The notes under the pieces are model-generated. The model saw only the letters and a list, made by a program, of their open reading frames with translations, ran no database searches and had not been told where the DNA came from. Shown here piece by piece: positions 1 to 7,836 of a stretch of 64,000 nt of DNA. Made by a program: the position numbers and the translations under genes. Origin of the DNA: a virus; the IMG/VR virus record IMGVR_UViG_3300024258_001044, positions 124,001 to 188,000 of that record, one strand, 5' to 3'. The first letter of the stretch is position 1. The number at the start of each line of letters is the position of its first letter.

Positions 1-71
1 ACTGAACGAATTGCTTTATGAAGCTGATTAGGACTCGGATCTTTAAATGGAATGATTACGCTAACTTGCAT
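1..71 (-). CDS. N-terminus of a GT2-like glycosyltransferase (cut by window edge)
   Basis: Twenty-three codons are readable from the ATG at 69-71 to the left edge, beginning MQVSVIIPFKD and continuing without a stop. A strand of the form VSVIIPFK right at the N-terminus, followed by a short loop and a helix with an A-I pair, is how family 2 GT-A glycosyltransferases usually begin. The start overlaps the end of the upstream glycosyltransferase by 11 nt, as expected in this tightly packed operon. Only the first 23 residues can be seen, so no DxD motif or acceptor can be judged. The family assignment is inferred from the N-terminal pattern and the neighbour. Confidence 0.55.
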   Translation of the reverse strand, partial: MQVSVIIPFKDPSPNQLHKAIRS

Positions 72-1017
72 TTATAACTCCATACATAATTATGTTATAT
101 TCCTGTACAATTTCCACATCGGAGAATGCCTTGTGTGCGAGCCGACTTGCTCCATAAGATAACTTTTTATGCAGAACATCATCTGACATAATCTCATCAA
201 TAGCCTGCACATAGTCCTCAATGGTTCTATTAGTTATGATGCCTGTTGTATAATTGATTCCAGGCATATATATCTTTGGATGAACAACAGATGGGACTCC
301 AGCCATATGTTGTTCCCACAGAGCAAGACCCATCGTTTCACTTAGTGAAGTGCATATGAAGAGCTTAGCTTTTTTGGCCTTTTCAATGTGAGCCTCATAA
401 ACATAAGGCTTTGGATGCCCCATAAACTCAAACTTATATTTTCCCTTTAACCTTTTAGCTATCTCAATTCCGAACTTCACATCTTTAACATACTGCTTTC
501 CGTTACCTTTCCATAGTATGAATTCTTCCCTTTCTTCATCCAGAACTGGTTTCCATAATTCAGCATCTGGACCCACAACGAACTTTTCTATTTTATTCAA
601 AGGGATGCCATGCTCTTTTGCAACTTTGTATTTCAGTCTATAATTAGGTACCAAGATTTTATCATATTTGGTTCTGGATAAGTACTCTTGCTCATTTTTA
701 AAATCAACAGTGTCTATAAGGTTGGGGCCGATAAGCACCGCTTTATTCTTTTTCTTTGCGTATGCACAAAGAGATGAAAAACTCTTATTGAGTCCGCTCC
801 AATGATGGACGATGTCTGACCTATCAATTGCTTTCTTAACTCTATTTATAGATGATACCCCTGCAACTCCTTCGTAAGGAGAGTCTAAAACAGAAAAGAC
901 ATTAACTGTGTAAGCTGAGTCTCTAAGGTAGGTTACTAAATTATGTAAACACATGCCGGGACCGTTTACGTATCGTCCCGCTGTGCCGTAATTAAATGTC
1001 AAAAATGTAACTTCCAT
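61..1017 (-). CDS. GT4-family glycosyltransferase (GT-B fold)
   Basis: The 318-residue protein probably transfers a sugar from a nucleotide-sugar donor in the cytoplasm. The C-terminal half carries the GT4 donor-site pattern: an SETMGLALWEQHMAG segment near residue 230 with the paired acidic residues of the E-x7-E motif, followed by a GVPSVVHPK strand. The N-terminal half has a glycine-rich loop (YVNGPGMCL) near residue 16, as in GT4 N-domains, and DIVHHWSG near residue 68. Length is a little short for GT4 (usually 350-400). A purine-rich Shine-Dalgarno (GGAAGG) lies just before the ATG. Donor and acceptor are unknown. It lies about 8.6 kb from the main glycan island, separated from it by the nucleotide-metabolism genes. 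Confidence 0.8.
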   Translation of the reverse strand: MEVTFLTFNYGTAGRYVNGPGMCLHNLVTYLRDSAYTVNVFSVLDSPYEGVAGVSSINRVKKAIDRSDIVHHWSGLNKSFSSLCAYAKKKNKAVLIGPNLIDTVDFKNEQEYLSRTKYDKILVPNYRLKYKVAKEHGIPLNKIEKFVVGPDAELWKPVLDEEREEFILWKGNGKQYVKDVKFGIEIAKRLKGKYKFEFMGHPKPYVYEAHIEKAKKAKLFICTSLSETMGLALWEQHMAGVPSVVHPKIYMPGINYTTGIITNRTIEDYVQAIDEIMSDDVLHKKLSYGASRLAHKAFSDVEIVQEYNIIMYGVINAS

Positions 1018-1035
1018 CTGCCTTCCATTATCAGG

Positions 1036-1851
1036 TTATTTGACCCTCTTCCATGCTACGCTTACTGATGGTAGATAACGAGAACCGGATCGTCTTCCTC
1101 GATAATCGTCAATTACGTCTACCCTTCCATTGGTGGTAGCAAAATATGGCATACCAATCCATACCTCTTCAATTAAGGATGCATCTACGGGGCCACGAAC
1201 TCCAACCTCATGTTCACCCACTCCTGCGACGGGCTCACCTTCTTGCCTTGGTACACCAATGACGTAGGCTGGTTTATCCGGCGTTGCCTTGTATTCGGAT
1301 GGTGCAAACCCATGAGCATAATGAGCTGCTGAGTCTGGCTCCGTTGAAAAATAAGTCAATCCTATCTGCTCATCGCCAAGGTTATAATCGCCAAGAGATT
1401 CTATCCTGCCTGTCTCCTGAATGAACATCCATTCCTCATAAGACATGCCCCTATACATTAATGGTCCTTCTTCGGGCAGCTTCTCGATCCAACCGTCCTT
1501 AAGCCTTGTCCTTGAAGTTATACCAAATTCGTCTTCCTCTTCGTATACCTCGGACATATCAGAGTTGTATCGAAAAGAGCGCCTCGGGATCATCTCGCCT
1601 GAGTCCGGATGTCTCATGTATTGAAACTGCTCAGGCCAACCAGAGACACCTGATGGAGAAACCCTATAAGATTCTATATCGTCATCATCTTCTCGGGTTA
1701 TCTCATATCTACCAGAATCCCTTAATCTTTTCATCTCAGGGGAGATCGTGAAGATGTCATCTTCTTCGCTAAGCTTTAAAATCTGCTCAGCTTCTTTCTT
1801 GAAACCTATCTTCTTCAATGCTTTGTACAGGCTCGCTATTCGTTTGTCCAT
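1036..1851 (-). CDS. Putative ADP-ribosyltransferase (R-S-E type) with N-terminal leader
   Basis: I take the ATG at 1849-1851, giving 271 residues, because AGAGGG sits six to seven bases before it; an in-frame ATG seven codons further upstream lacks this. Residues 1-28 form a helical leader with the pattern L-x-K-x-G-F-x-x-E-A-E, shared with two other proteins in this region. Residues 36-110 are acidic and low in complexity. The C-terminal 140 residues carry the three ART landmarks in order: Arg134 in MYRGMS, Ser169-Thr170 in YFSTEPDSAAHYA, and Glu213-x-Glu215 in GEHEVGV. This arrangement is typical of arginine-directed mono-ADP-ribosyltransferases such as T4 Alt and ModA; the phage comparison is from general knowledge. 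Substrate is unknown. It could be a virion-delivered or early host-modifying enzyme. Confidence 0.6.
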   Translation of the reverse strand: MDKRIASLYKALKKIGFKKEAEQILKLSEEDDIFTISPEMKRLRDSGRYEITREDDDDIESYRVSPSGVSGWPEQFQYMRHPDSGEMIPRRSFRYNSDMSEVYEEEDEFGITSRTRLKDGWIEKLPEEGPLMYRGMSYEEWMFIQETGRIESLGDYNLGDEQIGLTYFSTEPDSAAHYAHGFAPSEYKATPDKPAYVIGVPRQEGEPVAGVGEHEVGVRGPVDASLIEEVWIGMPYFATTNGRVDVIDDYRGRRSGSRYLPSVSVAWKRVK

Positions 1852-2446
1852 CAGAGACCCTCTTGAATTCATCTTGAATTAAGGCCGCCAACACAAAGGC
1901 GTGCCCCATAGGTCTACTCGGATTATTAATAACATCTTTCAGTGTCATATCCAGGGCAAGATGGTTGTAACCATCATAATCCCATAAGGTAATCTGTCTT
2001 CCAGCATTGTAGCCTTCCTTTAGAAGGTTGAAAGCTTTTGTTCTTATTACCGCTGCGGCATATAGGGGGAAATATATCCGCTTTCTGGCCTCAATGTATC
2101 CAAGCTTCTTTCCGTTCCACCACGAGTATTCTGGGATGGCTCCTTTTCCCATAGGGTAACGATGAGCGCGAGTGTCACGCCAGCCCTTTTTAGCCCACTC
2201 AAAATATTCATCTGTTGGATCTCCATTGTCATCTGTATGACATTTATACACCTTAGAGAACTGCCAAGCATTCTCCACGTTTAATGCCTGAGCTGCAACT
2301 GCCCCAGGATATAGGCTCACTGGCCCAAGAATAAACGGACTGAAGCTACGCCCTATACCTTTGCAGGATGAGGTCGTGTTGATAGCCTTTTTTTCCCTTG
2401 GATCTCTTGCTCCGATAACTCTAATTGGCACTCTTTCAATTTCCAT
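1787..2446 (-). CDS. DUF6939-like protein of unknown function
   Basis: The 219-residue protein has a highly patterned sequence that I recognise, from memory, as DUF6939-like: an N-terminal RVIGARDPREKKAINTTS segment, ENAWQFSKVY near residue 59, RAHRYPMGKGA near 95, YSWWNGKKLGYIEARKRIY near 107, and ITLWDYDGYNH near 152. The last conserved element is NNPSRPMGHAFVLAALI. Only the terminal 30 residues look variable, and these overlap the downstream ADP-ribosyltransferase gene by about 65 nt in another frame. GAGGGG precedes the ATG at 2446. The family has no established function that I know of. The alternation of an E-x3-Q-x-S-K motif, a conserved D in a W-D strand and a late M-G-H-x-F helix faintly recalls NADAR-type N-glycosidases, which is speculation. 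Confidence 0.6.
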   Translation of the reverse strand: MEIERVPIRVIGARDPREKKAINTTSSCKGIGRSFSPFILGPVSLYPGAVAAQALNVENAWQFSKVYKCHTDDNGDPTDEYFEWAKKGWRDTRAHRYPMGKGAIPEYSWWNGKKLGYIEARKRIYFPLYAAAVIRTKAFNLLKEGYNAGRQITLWDYDGYNHLALDMTLKDVINNPSRPMGHAFVLAALIQDEFKRVSDGQTNSEPVQSIEEDRFQERS

Positions 2447-2496
2447 CTTTCCCCTCTATTTTTCATCTTGAAAATAACTTTGTCACCTTGCTTCAT
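2353..2496 (-). CDS. Possible 47-residue ORF or leader peptide
   Basis: A small frame starts at the ATG at 2494-2496 and ends in TAG at 2353, encoding a basic 47-residue peptide that begins MKQGDKVIFKMKNRG. Two things support initiation here: an excellent GGAGGT Shine-Dalgarno five bases upstream, and an ATGA overlap with the stop of the preceding gene. Against it, two thirds of the frame overlaps the DUF6939-like gene in another frame, and the C-terminal part has no protein-like character. It may be a short leader that couples translation into the DUF6939-like gene, or a remnant of a gene that was displaced. Confidence 0.35.
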   Translation of the reverse strand: MKQGDKVIFKMKNRGERWKLKECQLELSEQEIQGKKRLSTRPHPAKV

Positions 2497-2816
2497 GTGC
2501 CACCTCCAGTCATAATTATGGCATATCTTGGATTAGGTTCGTCACTTGATATAAGAACAAATAAAAAGGGATAAGCTCCAATTTTTTTATAGAAATCTGT
2601 AGCCATACTTCTAAGCTCTTCAACTTCAGGCTTTGTTTGAAACTCAAACTTCGGAGTAACTCTTGGGTACTCCACATCTTTCAGCTTATAAACTACAGCT
2701 TCCCCACACGAACTCCCATAGTATGGGGAACAAATGTGTTCCGCCTCATATTTCTGAGATAAACTTACTCCGATATCTTCGGAAAAAAAATGACAAAATT
2801 CTTGCACCCTAATCAT
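2493..2816 (-). CDS. Hypothetical protein (107 aa)
   Basis: Not recognised. The 107-residue protein overlaps the nucleoside hydrolase stop by ATGA (2813-2816), so it is translated as part of the same operon. It contains three cysteines (CHFF, HICSPYYGSSCGEA), an amphipathic helix around residues 65-78, and two hydrophobic strands near the C-terminus (YPFLFVLISS and RYAIIMTGG). The alternation of helix and strand suggests a small alpha/beta domain. No membrane segment or signal peptide is seen. Its place between a nucleoside hydrolase and a DUF6939-like protein is the only functional hint. Confidence 0.65.
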   Translation of the reverse strand: MIRVQEFCHFFSEDIGVSLSQKYEAEHICSPYYGSSCGEAVVYKLKDVEYPRVTPKFEFQTKPEVEELRSMATDFYKKIGAYPFLFVLISSDEPNPRYAIIMTGGGT

Positions 2817-3709
2817 CCTCCGTTTAAAACCTCAATAAATCTCGGCCTATCATAATCTATGATAATCTCAAGTTTGGACTCAGGATTCAAAATAGCTCCC
2901 CACTGTCCTTTTCGTCTATACAAATCAACCTTAGCCCATGTGCCAACCGATGTATCAATTGCACATGCTGCCGCCAATGGATCGTGAAGCTTTTTGCCAT
3001 CTCGGCAGTTATATACAAACGTGTTAAGATACCTGCGAAGTAGGAGGTTCTCGCGACCATGTCCCTTGTTAATCTTGTGTAACTTGGAATACATAGACCG
3101 CTTAATCTCGTCATCAAAGTATACACCATGACATACATTCTTAGATACGAATTTCTTCTCTGAAAAATATGGAGAGTCAACAACCAGCAAAGCCGATTTC
3201 GGATCGCCATTCAAATTATAAGTGGGCACATGCGTTTTGCCCGAAAACTTCTCAAGCTGGAGAGCAGAAGGAACTACTCCTTCTCCTGCGAAACCACCCT
3301 GCACGATTATTCTGCCAAGTTTTCTTGGCGCAAACTCCCGCAAAAATTTGCCCACGTTCTTGAGCGGGCTTCCCGTAATCAATGTTACGTCTTCGGCATA
3401 CAAGGAATCTAATAGCTCAGCACCATTCATGTCTGGGGCTACTCTCGTCCTATCTAAATCTACTGTTTTGTAATGCCAACCAGACACTCTGCTTGTCGTA
3501 TCATCCTCATCAAGATGGGCTCCGACCGGTACGTTCTGCACTCCGAACTTTTTAAATGCCTGCTTAACTACTGACACTTGATCCCAACTACCTGGATTTA
3601 CATTCACACCTATGAGATCAACCTTCGGGTGACCAATTAAAAACAAAAGAGTTAGGTAATCATCAGGATCACCCGTCTCCATCTCCCATATTACTTTCAT
3701 CTTTTCCAT
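2813..3709 (-). CDS. IUNH-family nucleoside hydrolase
   Basis: The enzyme should hydrolyse the N-glycosidic bond of a ribonucleoside, or a related N-ribosyl compound, to base and ribose. The N-terminus reads WEMETGDPDDYL (residues 8-19), the variant form of the Ca-binding DTDxGxDD motif that defines the inosine-uridine-preferring family. The other family hallmark, HDPLAAACAID near residue 241, supplies the conserved His and the last calcium-ligand Asp. An LITGSPLKNV segment near residue 110 matches the family's LxxGPLTN element. Length (298 aa) is normal. In a phage this could salvage bases or act on a modified nucleoside or NAD-like compound; substrate is not readable. GAGG precedes the ATG by about five bases. 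The 81 bases upstream (3710-3790) hold no convincing gene; they are AT-rich and could contain a weak promoter. Confidence 0.8.
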   Translation of the reverse strand: MEKMKVIWEMETGDPDDYLTLLFLIGHPKVDLIGVNVNPGSWDQVSVVKQAFKKFGVQNVPVGAHLDEDDTTSRVSGWHYKTVDLDRTRVAPDMNGAELLDSLYAEDVTLITGSPLKNVGKFLREFAPRKLGRIIVQGGFAGEGVVPSALQLEKFSGKTHVPTYNLNGDPKSALLVVDSPYFSEKKFVSKNVCHGVYFDDEIKRSMYSKLHKINKGHGRENLLLRRYLNTFVYNCRDGKKLHDPLAAACAIDTSVGTWAKVDLYRRKGQWGAILNPESKLEIIIDYDRPRFIEVLNGG

Positions 3710-3790
3710 ACAGCCTCACATTTCATCTTGAGCATATGCATTATCGGCACAATAACTCTCATCTAATTCATTATTTTAATATGTTTTCGA

Positions 3791-5365
3791 TTACAAAAGT
3801 TGTATGCCTTCAATGGCAATATTGAGATTTTCAGGATTCACATCAGGATCTGCCTTGAACTTTTCAATATGCTTCTGTACATAATCTTTGCTTATTTTCT
3901 TAATAGCTCTTGACATGAAGCTCCACGCACCTTGCCATTTAACATTACTTTTTAAAATATTTTCAAATATTTTCATCAGAATCCTAGGCTTTCGTGACCA
4001 AGAGGTATTTCTATGTACAAGCTCAGAATATATATCCCCCAAATACCCCGATTCAGAGAGGGCGTCGGATTTATATCTTTCGACTAAGGTTTCGACTATG
4101 TCTGAGTCATTTGTATATTGAGAAATCGTGAAATCTATATCGGAATCTGCCTCATGAATAAAGGCGCCCAATACTTTGCGAGAGGCCCATGATTTCGTAA
4201 CCCCTTTGTAAATATTTTCATTTACTATTTGTATAATATTTCGGAAAAACCTATCCTTATCCGTATCATGTTGAAAACTATCAAACCTTTTCTTTACCCC
4301 CTCCGTAAATGCTTTGCCCCTTAAATCATAAGGGTCATCCTCTCTTTCTTCGTAATAAAGATGCAGATTCTCGGACATAACATGAGCTGATTCGGAATCA
4401 CCAAATCCTTTGCTTACATCATCCGAATTTAATTGAAGATTTTCTGGAGATGTCTTAAGGTGGCTGTCATCATATTCTTTTGCAAGCTTCTTTACATTAT
4501 CAGGTACAGTTTCTCCATTGAGAAGCTTGCTGGTTAGTTTCGTTAATAGCTGGTAAGGAATATCTTCATCATTTACATCCATAAACTGTTTAGAACCAAA
4601 GCTAAACTGAACCCTCTGCTTTTCGTCAGCTTTATGCATGAAGATAATCAGTGGGTCATCAGGACTATGATAATCTTCGTAATAGCTCAAGCCAGGAGCC
4701 GCCGTACACCACTCCGTCCCTTTTCCTAAGTGACATGCTGCTGCTTTATTCGTCGGAATGTAAACCTCATATTCTTCATCTTCAAAAATCTTATTCATTC
4801 CGCCGGCAACATCCTTTGTCGAAATCCTTTCTTCAAGAAGCTTTTTATATGTGTATGAGACATTTTCGACGGCACGAACAAAACTTATATAATCCTGGTA
4901 CTGATAGATATCAGGCTCTTGAAGTATTCCCTCAAAACCTTGCTCTTTTATCTGAAAAAAAGTTTCCAAAGAACTTCTTACTTCGCTTAAAATGCTTGTT
5001 CCAAGTATCTGGGGATTATGTTTGTCTGGGTCTCTAACAAAAACCGTAATAACCCAATTGAGAGCATGGGCCCTGTCCTGCTCAGTTATATCAGAAGGTA
5101 TTGCCCACTCTAAAGCTCCTGCTATATCTTGATAAATTTTCATAAAATCAGAATACTCTTGAGAACTCTCATCCCAAAAGTCTTCCGGTATAACTCTTAA
5201 ATCATTTCCAAAAAAATACTTCTTAATAGCTTTTTCAAATTTTTTAGAATAAAGCCTCTCTTTGACTTGGCTATAGTCTATAGAAAACTTTCGGATATAA
5301 TCAGACTCGCTATTAAATCCAAGTTTTGATAATAATGATATTAATGAGGATAACTGACTCATCAT
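3791..5365 (-). CDS. Large phage protein with WCTA motif and N-terminal leader
   Basis: The 524-residue protein is not assigned to a function. Residues 1-28 match the leader shared with the ART-like proteins (LISLLSKLGFNSESDYIRKF). A middle domain at about residues 195-270 has a distinctive conserved-looking run: VYIPTNKAAACHLGKGTEW, then CTAAPG near residue 219, a DPLIIFMHK strand, and VQFSFGSKQFMDVND near residue 253. I recall similar WCTA-containing segments in other phage proteins but know no assigned activity. The rest is helical and strongly charged, without membrane segments. GGAG lies five bases before the ATG at 5365. The Cys-Thr pair and clustered Asp residues could be an active site; this is only inference. 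Confidence 0.6.
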   Translation of the reverse strand: MMSQLSSLISLLSKLGFNSESDYIRKFSIDYSQVKERLYSKKFEKAIKKYFFGNDLRVIPEDFWDESSQEYSDFMKIYQDIAGALEWAIPSDITEQDRAHALNWVITVFVRDPDKHNPQILGTSILSEVRSSLETFFQIKEQGFEGILQEPDIYQYQDYISFVRAVENVSYTYKKLLEERISTKDVAGGMNKIFEDEEYEVYIPTNKAAACHLGKGTEWCTAAPGLSYYEDYHSPDDPLIIFMHKADEKQRVQFSFGSKQFMDVNDEDIPYQLLTKLTSKLLNGETVPDNVKKLAKEYDDSHLKTSPENLQLNSDDVSKGFGDSESAHVMSENLHLYYEEREDDPYDLRGKAFTEGVKKRFDSFQHDTDKDRFFRNIIQIVNENIYKGVTKSWASRKVLGAFIHEADSDIDFTISQYTNDSDIVETLVERYKSDALSESGYLGDIYSELVHRNTSWSRKPRILMKIFENILKSNVKWQGAWSFMSRAIKKISKDYVQKHIEKFKADPDVNPENLNIAIEGIQLL

Positions 5366-5385
5366 GATAACTCCAGATATTCAAA

Positions 5386-6906
5386 TCATTCTTCATTATT
5401 AGTATCTTTCTCTTCTATATATTTTTCGCCATGAACCCATCCTGACTGACTAATGAAAGACAAATGATGCTTGGCTCTCGTCGTGATGACGTATGCCAAA
5501 TTATCCTCTTGGCGCAGCATCCACTCCTTGGTAGCATACGCAGAAGGTATCAATCCCCTCTCAAGCCAGAAAACATGTTCCCACTCAAGGCCCTTTGATT
5601 TGTGACCTGTGCATAAGGTTAACATGGACTCGTCGGTTTCCTTAAAGATCCTTGCAATCTCGTAGCAAAGATCATCCACTGTCCTGTAGTCCTCATCTAA
5701 ATTTTGAATGAAAATATTGATACACTGATACTTGTCTTCAACAGAAATCATAAGAGACTCATTGCTTCTCTTACGAGCCTTCTCCATTTCTCTCGTATAC
5801 CATTTCTCAAGCTTAACTTCAAGCTCATCAATGTCCTCGGTCCTCATCTTATCGATAAGGAGAATTAGCCCTTCGCCAATATCTCTCCCTAGCATCTTAA
5901 CCCTGCGCCCCCTCCTAATGAACCCATATGCCAATGAGATTAATGGTGCCGAGTTTCTACAGATGACAACGTCGCCATCGTCAAAAGTATTAACTGAGAA
6001 CTCTGCAAGCTCTTCTACGATGCCATCACCAGCGTACTTCCTTGGCTCAATATGAGGGACCCATTGCTTTGCGTGTTCTACAATCGCTTTATCACATCTA
6101 TATGTAACGCTGAGAGGAAATTTAACACAGTCAAAATCATCTGCCAGTTTTCCCATTGATTCGGAGTCTGCACCGCGAAATCCATAGATAGCCTGATGCT
6201 CATCACCAACAGCAATGAGTCTTCCATCTGCATTTAACATAGACTCAAGGAGGGCATGTTGAATGGATGACAAATCCTGTGCCTCATCAATAAATATGAT
6301 ATCAAATCTTCTGAATGTTGCCCCATAAAGCAAAGGAAGGTATAGCATATCATCAAAATCGATTACATATCGTGCTTTTGAAGATTCTACCAACACCTTC
6401 CGTGCGTATAGGATTCCAACAGTTTGATCGCCTCTTGCCGAGGGGATTCTGAGATCATGGCGGTCAACAAGTTCGTTCCAGGCATCTAATGTATCAGGAA
6501 GCAAGTCGGTACCAATCCCCATATTCTTAGCAAGACCGACCAATTGCTTTATGAAATACCCGTAAGTTTTTACATCGTCCTCTTCAAAGAGTTTCCAAAT
6601 GATTGACCAGACTTTGTCTTCGTCAACTTTTAATCTTCTGTCGTCGCAGAAGTTTCTCCATGCTTCAAAGCAAATTGAGTGAAATGTTCTTGCTGCAAAA
6701 TTTGCTGGGACCTTGGATGCAAGCTCGTCCGCAATTGATTTATTGAATGCAATGAAGATAGCATTATATGTATTAATATGCTTCATGCATTCTAACAAAG
6801 TATAGGTCTTTCCAGATCCCGCTACTGCCTGAATAGAAAGACAATCATCAGTATTCTTTACGGCATCAATAATTGCCTTTTGGTATGAGCTTAAAGTTAA
6901 CCCCAT
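5386..6906 (-). CDS. UvrD/Rep-like superfamily 1 DNA helicase
   Basis: The 506-residue protein should unwind DNA 3'-5' at the cost of ATP. All core SF1A motifs are visible in order: the Q-motif (LSSYQKAII), Walker A AGSGKT at residues 29-34, motif Ia/TxH-like RTFHSICFEAW near 72, Walker B FIDEAQD near 205, motif III GDEHQAIYGFRGA near 235, motif IV TYRCDKAIV near 265, motif V TGHKSKGLEWEHVF near 433, and motif VI YVITTRAKHHL near 474. It is shorter than UvrD (about 720 aa) because the 1B and 2B insertions are reduced, as is common in phage versions. It is likely to serve phage DNA replication or recombination. It directly abuts the preceding gene (stop at 6907). Confidence 0.9.
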   Translation of the reverse strand: MGLTLSSYQKAIIDAVKNTDDCLSIQAVAGSGKTYTLLECMKHINTYNAIFIAFNKSIADELASKVPANFAARTFHSICFEAWRNFCDDRRLKVDEDKVWSIIWKLFEEDDVKTYGYFIKQLVGLAKNMGIGTDLLPDTLDAWNELVDRHDLRIPSARGDQTVGILYARKVLVESSKARYVIDFDDMLYLPLLYGATFRRFDIIFIDEAQDLSSIQHALLESMLNADGRLIAVGDEHQAIYGFRGADSESMGKLADDFDCVKFPLSVTYRCDKAIVEHAKQWVPHIEPRKYAGDGIVEELAEFSVNTFDDGDVVICRNSAPLISLAYGFIRRGRRVKMLGRDIGEGLILLIDKMRTEDIDELEVKLEKWYTREMEKARKRSNESLMISVEDKYQCINIFIQNLDEDYRTVDDLCYEIARIFKETDESMLTLCTGHKSKGLEWEHVFWLERGLIPSAYATKEWMLRQEDNLAYVITTRAKHHLSFISQSGWVHGEKYIEEKDTNNEE

Positions 6907-7521
6907 TCAGACCTCAATATATTTGCTATCGATTTTTCCATTAGGAGTTATTACTACAGCATGCGGAACATTTCCCGCAAAAAATCCCCCTCCAGTATAC
7001 TCGGCCCACTGCTCATCCTCTGTTCCCTCGGATAACTCTACTGCCTCTTCAAAACTTATTGGCCGATCGATATCTTTCTTGTTCGATTCGTACTCTTCAT
7101 CAGTTTCATAAGGTATAAGCTCAAGGCCATGAAGCTTTGTCTCCGGAATATCATTAATCAAAGATGACAGGTTGATCTTCAAAATCTTCATATCATTCTT
7201 ATTCACAGGGTGCTCAGATAAACTTTTTGGAGGCACAGTGAAAAAAACATTTGGCCCTTGATAAGTTATTGCAAAAGATGGATCATCCATTCTTTTTAAC
7301 CAATGCTCTCTATCCTTTTCGTCTGGATGAATTTTAGTCAAAAGCTCTTTGTCCTTAGCAATTAATTTACCGCTAAGTAATCCGCTCTGCCTTACAGAAT
7401 CTTCTGCCCAATTTGGTATTGCAGAATAAACATATACGGAGTCGCCAAGCAAATCCTCAGCTTCTTTTTCAAGTCCCCAAAAATCCAATATGTCGGTCCA
7501 TTGCTTTATCCATTTATGCAT
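6907..7521 (-). CDS. Leader-bearing protein, possible ART-fold domain
   Basis: The 204-residue protein begins with the shared leader (WTDILDFWGLEKEAEDLL, residues 8-25). Right after it comes YVYSAIPNWAEDSVRQSGLLSGK, written here as a 23-residue region at about 29-52: a strand, a helix and a GLLS turn. This resembles the opening of the ART superfamily branch that includes KptA and DarT, where an H-x-T strand is followed by a helix and a G-L-x-S turn. Later elements are NVFFTVPPKSL near 87 and a terminal strand GNVPHAVVITPNGKI. A clear catalytic glutamate cannot be assigned, so the fold call is tentative. The gene lies between thioredoxin and helicase, with only 3 bases to each side or none. 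Confidence 0.45.
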   Translation of the reverse strand: MHKWIKQWTDILDFWGLEKEAEDLLGDSVYVYSAIPNWAEDSVRQSGLLSGKLIAKDKELLTKIHPDEKDREHWLKRMDDPSFAITYQGPNVFFTVPPKSLSEHPVNKNDMKILKINLSSLINDIPETKLHGLELIPYETDEEYESNKKDIDRPISFEEAVELSEGTEDEQWAEYTGGGFFAGNVPHAVVITPNGKIDSKYIEV

Positions 7522-7524
7522 AGC

Positions 7525-7836
7525 TTACAGATTATCATCTACGAAGGAGTCAACGTTTTTTGAACCAACCATTGAGTCTACAATTTCACCATTTCTAAAT
7601 GCTAAAAACATCGGAATGCTTTTGACATTAAATCTCATTGCAAGCTCTTGGTTCTCCTCAATATCTACCTTGACAAATTTAGCATCAGCAACCTGCTCAG
7701 ACAAAGCCTGATAAACTGGAGCTACCATCCTGCAAGGACCACACCACGTTGCCCAAAAATCAACAAATACAGTTTCGCCTTCGTGGTCAAGGACCTCACT
7801 CTGAAAATCCTCAGAGGTTACATTCACTACAGACAT
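7525..7836 (-). CDS. trxA: Thioredoxin
   Basis: The 103-residue protein is a complete single-domain thioredoxin. It has the active site WCGPC with redox cysteines 32 and 35, the buried Asp in VFVDFWA, the FVKVDIEEN strand, and the cis-proline turn SIPMF near residue 74. It is a disulfide reductase in the cytoplasm. In phages it may keep ribonucleotide reductase reduced or act as a polymerase processivity factor, as host thioredoxin does for T7; neither partner is in this window. GAGGAG lies just before the ATG, and the start codon abuts the end of the small upstream gene. Confidence 0.95.
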   Translation of the reverse strand: MSVVNVTSEDFQSEVLDHEGETVFVDFWATWCGPCRMVAPVYQALSEQVADAKFVKVDIEENQELAMRFNVKSIPMFLAFRNGEIVDSMVGSKNVDSFVDDNL

